Shown in pieces: positions 7,273-9,331 of a stretch of 9,331 nucleotides of DNA (its first letter is position 1; each line of letters begins with the position of its first letter). The translations under genes and the position numbers were made by a program. The stretch spans positions 1,060 through 10,390 of the forward strand of contig DIQS01000035.1 of NCBI GenBank assembly GCA_002427325.1, read 5' to 3'. The notes beneath the pieces are model-generated. The model saw only the letters and a list, made by a program, of their open reading frames with translations, was not told the origin of the DNA and searched no databases. The DNA is from Cloacimonetes bacterium UBA5456 (lineage in GTDB: Bacteria; Cloacimonadota; Cloacimonadia; Cloacimonadales; Cloacimonadaceae).

Positions 7273-8193
7273 TCAACTCATTTGACTTAATTTTTTGGCG
7301 AGCTGAGAGCCTAAGAAAACGTTATTTCTTAATAGGGCAATGTTTGCACGAACAGACTCACCCTCGCTAATCTTGGCTAATGCGTCCAAAAGAAATGGAG
7401 TGAGTTCCTTGCCGGAGATGCCTTTTGCTTTGCCGAGAGCGTCATCAATTAAGAGCTGCACACGCTCAAGGGGAATCTCACTCTCTTTGGGGATGGGATT
7501 GGCAAGAAGCATGCCTCTTGTGAGCCCCGTCTCAGCTTTTGAGAGCCTAAAACTACGCACGATGCTATCAAGCTCATCGACTCTCTCGATCTTGAGCCCG
7601 CTTTCACGGCTGTAGAAAGACGGAAACTCATCTGTCTGCCAACCATATACAGGGATGGCTCTACTCTCCAAAGTCTCAAGAGTTGCCGAGATATCGAGGA
7701 TCGCCTTGGCTCCCGCGCAAATGACAATTACGGGAATATCCTCCAATGCTTTGATATCCATTGAGATGTCTTTACTATCCTGCCAATCTCGGTGCACTCC
7801 GCCAATGCCACCGGTAGCAAAGACTTCAATACCAGCCTTGTGTGCCAGAAGCATCGTTGCCGAGACCGTCGTTCCCCCGCTTTTCTTTTGCGAGACAGCC
7901 ATGGGGATATCCCTAAGCGCAATCTTGCTCAGCCCCTCTTTTTGCATCTTGCCGACAAATCTCTCTATATCGCTCTCTTGCATGCCTATGATGCATTTCC
8001 CTTCCAAAAGGCAGATTGTTGCAGGAACAACGCCTTGCTCGCGCGCCACGCCCTCCAATTGGCTTAAAACCTCAATAGACATGGGATATGGCAAGCCGTG
8101 GCTGATAACGGTGGATTCAAGCGCGAGGATCGGTCTATTGTCTTTTAGTGCGGACTCAACTTCCTCACTTAACACAATAGGCAATATAGACAT
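7273..8193 (-). CDS. psuG: Pseudouridine-5'-phosphate glycosidase
   Basis: This enzyme cleaves the C-C glycosidic bond of pseudouridine 5'-phosphate to uracil and ribose 5-phosphate (reversible, metal dependent). The 306 residues cover the whole PsuG/indigoidine-synthase-A-like fold (E. coli PsuG 312). Aligned by eye with E. coli PsuG, the catalytic residues are all present: Glu26 in ALESTVISHG (E31), Lys90 in KIALRD (K93), Asp146 in DISMD (D149) and Lys163 in CAGAKAILD (K166). GGTTVSATM at 106-114, ATGGIGGVHR at 126-135, ANPIP and GKELTPFLL also match. No pseudouridine kinase (PfkB family, psuK) gene is adjacent, so the phosphorylated substrate must come from a kinase encoded elsewhere or from another route. 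The start at 8193 gives the expected N-terminus; the leader is AT-rich without a clear Shine-Dalgarno. It begins 49 bases after rlpA and is probably cotranscribed with it. Confidence 0.94.
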   Translation of the reverse strand: MSILPIVLSEEVESALKDNRPILALESTVISHGLPYPMSIEVLSQLEGVAREQGVVPATICLLEGKCIIGMQESDIERFVGKMQKEGLSKIALRDIPMAVSQKKSGGTTVSATMLLAHKAGIEVFATGGIGGVHRDWQDSKDISMDIKALEDIPVIVICAGAKAILDISATLETLESRAIPVYGWQTDEFPSFYSRESGLKIERVDELDSIVRSFRLSKAETGLTRGMLLANPIPKESEIPLERVQLLIDDALGKAKGISGKELTPFLLDALAKISEGESVRANIALLRNNVFLGSQLAKKLSQMS

Positions 8194-8242
8194 GATTTAC
8201 AAATACCGGATGATTTCTTATATGAATGTAATATAGAGGGAC

Positions 8243-8740
8243 TTAGTTAGATACGAGCTTGTCTGTTAGTGTTTCGTTTTCTGGATGTAGAACAACCACT
8301 TCAACTTTTATGACCCCTGCTCGGATCATTTCAATCTCTTTGGCTGCGGCATAGGAAAGGTCAAGGTCTCTTCCTCTGGAAAAAGGTCCCCTGTCATTAA
8401 CGCGCAATTCAACAGTCTTGCCGTTTTTGGGATTTATAACAAGGAGTTTGGTATCAAAGGGGAGGGTTTTGTGTGCGCAAGTCATTGCATGCATATCGAA
8501 AATCTCGCCGCTGGCGGTTTTTCGTCCATGGAACCTATGGGAGTAAAAGGATGCTACCATAGTCTCCGATTCATAACTCGGAGGTTCTTGAGTGTGTAGC
8601 GAATCTATGACCAGAGCTGTTTGATCTTGGCTGATCTCGTCGCTACCTATTCCGGCTACTGATTCTGCGATAATCGGTCCGATAAACAGGAACTGAATTC
8701 CCAGAAACAATACTAACACTTTTTTAGTTATATTTCTCAT
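8243..8740 (-). CDS. rlpA: RlpA-family septal ring lytic transglycosylase-like protein
   Basis: A small exported protein of 165 residues with one double-psi beta-barrel domain, expected to cleave peptidoglycan glycan strands, in the RlpA family those lacking stem peptides. Residues 1-27 are a signal peptide (RNITKK, hydrophobic core, cleavage likely after IIAES). The domain runs from about 60 to 152: MVASFYSHRFHGRKTASGE, AHKTLPFDT (89-97), RVNDRGPFSRGRDLDLS (113-129). Residues matching the catalytic set of Pseudomonas RlpA are present: Glu79, His90 and Asp116. It lacks both a lipobox Cys after the signal peptide and a C-terminal SPOR domain, so it looks like a soluble periplasmic form. I chose the start at 8740 because it begins the signal peptide and follows AAGGA. 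The frame stays open to an ATG at 8797, but that ATG falls between the -35 and -10 boxes and would bury the signal peptide. Confidence 0.9.
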   Translation of the reverse strand: MRNITKKVLVLFLGIQFLFIGPIIAESVAGIGSDEISQDQTALVIDSLHTQEPPSYESETMVASFYSHRFHGRKTASGEIFDMHAMTCAHKTLPFDTKLLVINPKNGKTVELRVNDRGPFSRGRDLDLSYAAAKEIEMIRAGVIKVEVVVLHPENETLTDKLVSN

Positions 8741-8750
8741 ATTATGTTTT

Positions 8751-8758
8751 TCCTTCTT
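8751..8758 (-). promoter_or_regulatory. Shine-Dalgarno site of rlpA
   Basis: On the minus strand AAGAAGGA ends 10 bases before the ATG at 8740-8738. The spacing is slightly long, but it is the clearest ribosome binding site in the window and it decides the rlpA start in favour of the signal-peptide Met over the upstream ATG at 8797. Confidence 0.6.
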
Positions 8759-8771
8759 AGGCGAACCTAAG
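8756..8771 (-). other. Perfect 6-bp hairpin with UUCG loop in the rlpA leader
   Basis: On the mRNA strand CUUAGG-UUCG-CCUAAG forms a perfect six-pair stem. Its last three bases run directly into the rlpA Shine-Dalgarno. With the predicted start of transcription near 8777, the hairpin would sit at about +6 to +21, at the 5' end of the message. It has no following U tract, so it is not a terminator. It may stabilise the transcript or modulate ribosome access, or the same palindrome may be an operator in DNA. Confidence 0.5.
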
Positions 8772-8783
8772 CATAAACGACCG

Positions 8784-8811
8784 ACGCTAACAAACACGCC
8801 AAATCTGTCAA
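8784..8811 (-). promoter_or_regulatory. Probable promoter of rlpA
   Basis: A perfect TTGACA lies at the complement of 8806-8811, followed after 16 bases by TAGCGT (complement of 8784-8789), which keeps only the T, A and final T of the -10 consensus. The -35 and spacing equal those at the coaX promoter, which supports both. Transcription would start near 8777, giving a leader of about 37 bases before the rlpA ATG. Confidence 0.4.
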
Positions 8812-8855
8812 GTAAAATAATACCATCAAACGGCTACTCTCTATTTATCAAATAG

Positions 8856-8885
8856 TTAGCAAAATAACTCTGATAATGATATAAT
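8856..8885 (+). promoter_or_regulatory. Divergent extended -10 promoter pointing right
   Basis: TGATATAAT at 8877-8885 is a perfect extended -10 (TGn plus TATAAT). TTAGCA at 8856-8861 is a 4-of-6 match to -35 with an 18-base spacer. Transcription would start near 8892, away from rlpA. The surrounding DNA is AT-rich, so a consensus -10 could be accidental, but the extended motif adds weight. Confidence 0.4.
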
Positions 8886-8891
8886 GGGTGT

Positions 8892-9079
8892 TAAATTCAT
8901 AAATAAGTGTTATAAACACAGTTATGTATTTTGAGCACTAATCTTGGCTGAGTTTTGCCAGAGATATTGCTCTTAACATCATTCTTATGAGACACTTAAC
9001 CTGTATTTAGCATTCATTTCAATAGAAACAGCACACAAAAAGAGTATGTTAGACCCGAAAGCGTAGCATGATTTTTTTT
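8892..9079 (+). ncRNA. Possible small RNA divergent from rlpA
   Basis: The interval is bounded by an extended -10 promoter on its left and a U-tract hairpin on its right, giving a transcript of about 190 bases. It has no long reading frame, only ATG-started frames of 5 to 7 codons. It contains a small palindrome GTGTT-ATA-AACAC at 8907-8919. I do not recognise any known RNA family. It is a hypothesis from flanking signals only. An internal TTGCCA (8955-8960), 16 bases, CATCAT (8977-8982) could give a shorter form. Confidence 0.22.
9046..9079 (+). terminator. Terminator-like hairpin with eight T's
   Basis: ATGTTA (9046-9051) pairs with TAGCAT (9064-9069), including one G-T wobble, around a loop that contains a GAAA tetraloop-like turn. 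GA and then eight T's at 9072-9079 follow. The stem is weak, with only one G-C pair, but the T tract is the longest of the intergenic region. It fits termination of rightward transcription; no protein gene on that strand would need it. Confidence 0.38.
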
Positions 9080-9172
9080 GCATGGCTTCGTGATGCAATT
9101 ATTGCGTATTATCAGGAGAATAAAACCAGCTTCTATCGATTACACGATTTTTAATGAACACAGCCTCAGGTA

Positions 9173-9212
9173 AGTTCAATGCAGCTACTGTGCCCAGCGG
9201 CTACATTGAACT
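9173..9212. repeat. 40-base imperfect inverted repeat
   Basis: AGTTCAATG at 9173-9181 and CATTGAACT at 9204-9212 are perfectly complementary over nine bases. After one C-A mismatch the stem continues AGC/GCT, and an inner CTG-TGCC-CAG can form the apex. It is the strongest secondary structure in the intergenic region. No T tract follows on either strand, so it is not an intrinsic terminator. It could be part of a structured RNA, a dispersed palindromic repeat or an element end. Confidence 0.6.
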
Positions 9213-9331
9213 CATGCATTCACCCAAGACTTCCCGACAACAGCGCGACTATTAGATACAGCTTCGCCCCGTGGCTTCCACAAACGGTTTTGCCTTGTAA
9301 TTTCACATTTTTTCACAACTATACACTTATA

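Larger units (their letters stand above)
8798..9331. other. Intergenic region of 534 bases without a supported gene
   Basis: No open frame of useful length or recognisable protein is found on either strand, and I see no tRNA cloverleaf or rRNA. The left part is AT-rich (about 28% GC at 8821-8940) and carries promoter-like signals in both directions. The right part is clearly richer in GC (about 51% at 9171-9290) and contains a strong inverted repeat at 9173-9212. At the right edge TTTCACA occurs at 9301-9307 and 9311-9317, a 10-base period. The region may hold a small RNA, decayed DNA or a small repeat element. Confidence 0.6.

Noticed and set aside
7655..8236. Open frame of 193 codons on the plus strand opposite psuG
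   Set aside because: PsuG on the minus strand has all catalytic residues intact; the antisense product has no motif.
8741..8797. Longer rlpA frame starting at 8797 (19 extra residues)
   Set aside because: It would place a charged stretch before the signal peptide, its ATG lies inside the predicted promoter spacer, and the downstream ATG has a Shine-Dalgarno.
9078..9098. TTGCAT/ATGCAA hairpin as a terminator for leftward transcription
   Set aside because: On the minus strand the stem is followed by A's, not T's, so it lacks the U tract required for intrinsic termination.
8798..9331. tRNA, rRNA, riboswitch or CRISPR array in the gene-free region
   Set aside because: No cloverleaf, no recognisable rRNA core sequence, no known riboswitch consensus and no regularly spaced repeats could be found by eye.

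Overview
The window holds four protein genes, all on the minus strand. In transcription order they are an RlpA-family protein (8243-8740), pseudouridine-5'-phosphate glycosidase psuG (7273-8193), type III pantothenate kinase coaX (6320-7138) and a 2074-residue SprA-family outer-membrane translocon (99-6323) that fills two thirds of the window. SprA/Sov is the giant beta-barrel through which the type IX secretion system (T9SS) exports proteins, so the window comes from a didermic bacterium. SprA, CoaX and a base composition that is moderate in genes and AT-rich between them suggest the Fibrobacteres-Chlorobi-Bacteroidetes (FCB) superphylum. The divergent, short SprA and the sigma70-like TTGACA boxes fit a deep-branching member, for example a Cloacimonadota-type lineage, better than a classical Bacteroidota. 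That placement is inference.

Layout from the right: 8798-9331 has no convincing gene. It has an AT-rich half (about 28% GC at 8821-8940) with an extended -10 promoter motif pointing right and a U-tract terminator-like hairpin about 190 bases downstream, so it may encode a small RNA divergent from rlpA. It also has a GC-richer half (about 51% at 9171-9290) with a 40-base inverted repeat. rlpA has its own promoter-like boxes and a leader hairpin beside its ribosome binding site. psuG follows 49 bases later and is probably cotranscribed. A 134-base gap then carries the best promoter of the window (TTGACA, 16 bases, CATAGT), which should drive coaX and sprA. Those two genes overlap by ATGA, which suggests translational coupling.

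Functionally, CoaX makes 4'-phosphopantothenate for coenzyme A, PsuG recycles pseudouridine phosphate to uracil and ribose 5-phosphate, RlpA acts on peptidoglycan glycan strands in the periplasm, and SprA exports T9SS cargo across the outer membrane. The grouping mixes housekeeping metabolism with envelope and secretion functions; I see no common pathway. The most unusual points are the secretion pore cotranscribed with a CoA enzyme, a roughly 120-130-residue charged helical insert in the SprA barrel, a Leu replacing the usual Arg in the CoaX GADR motif, and the possible unannotated RNA upstream of rlpA.
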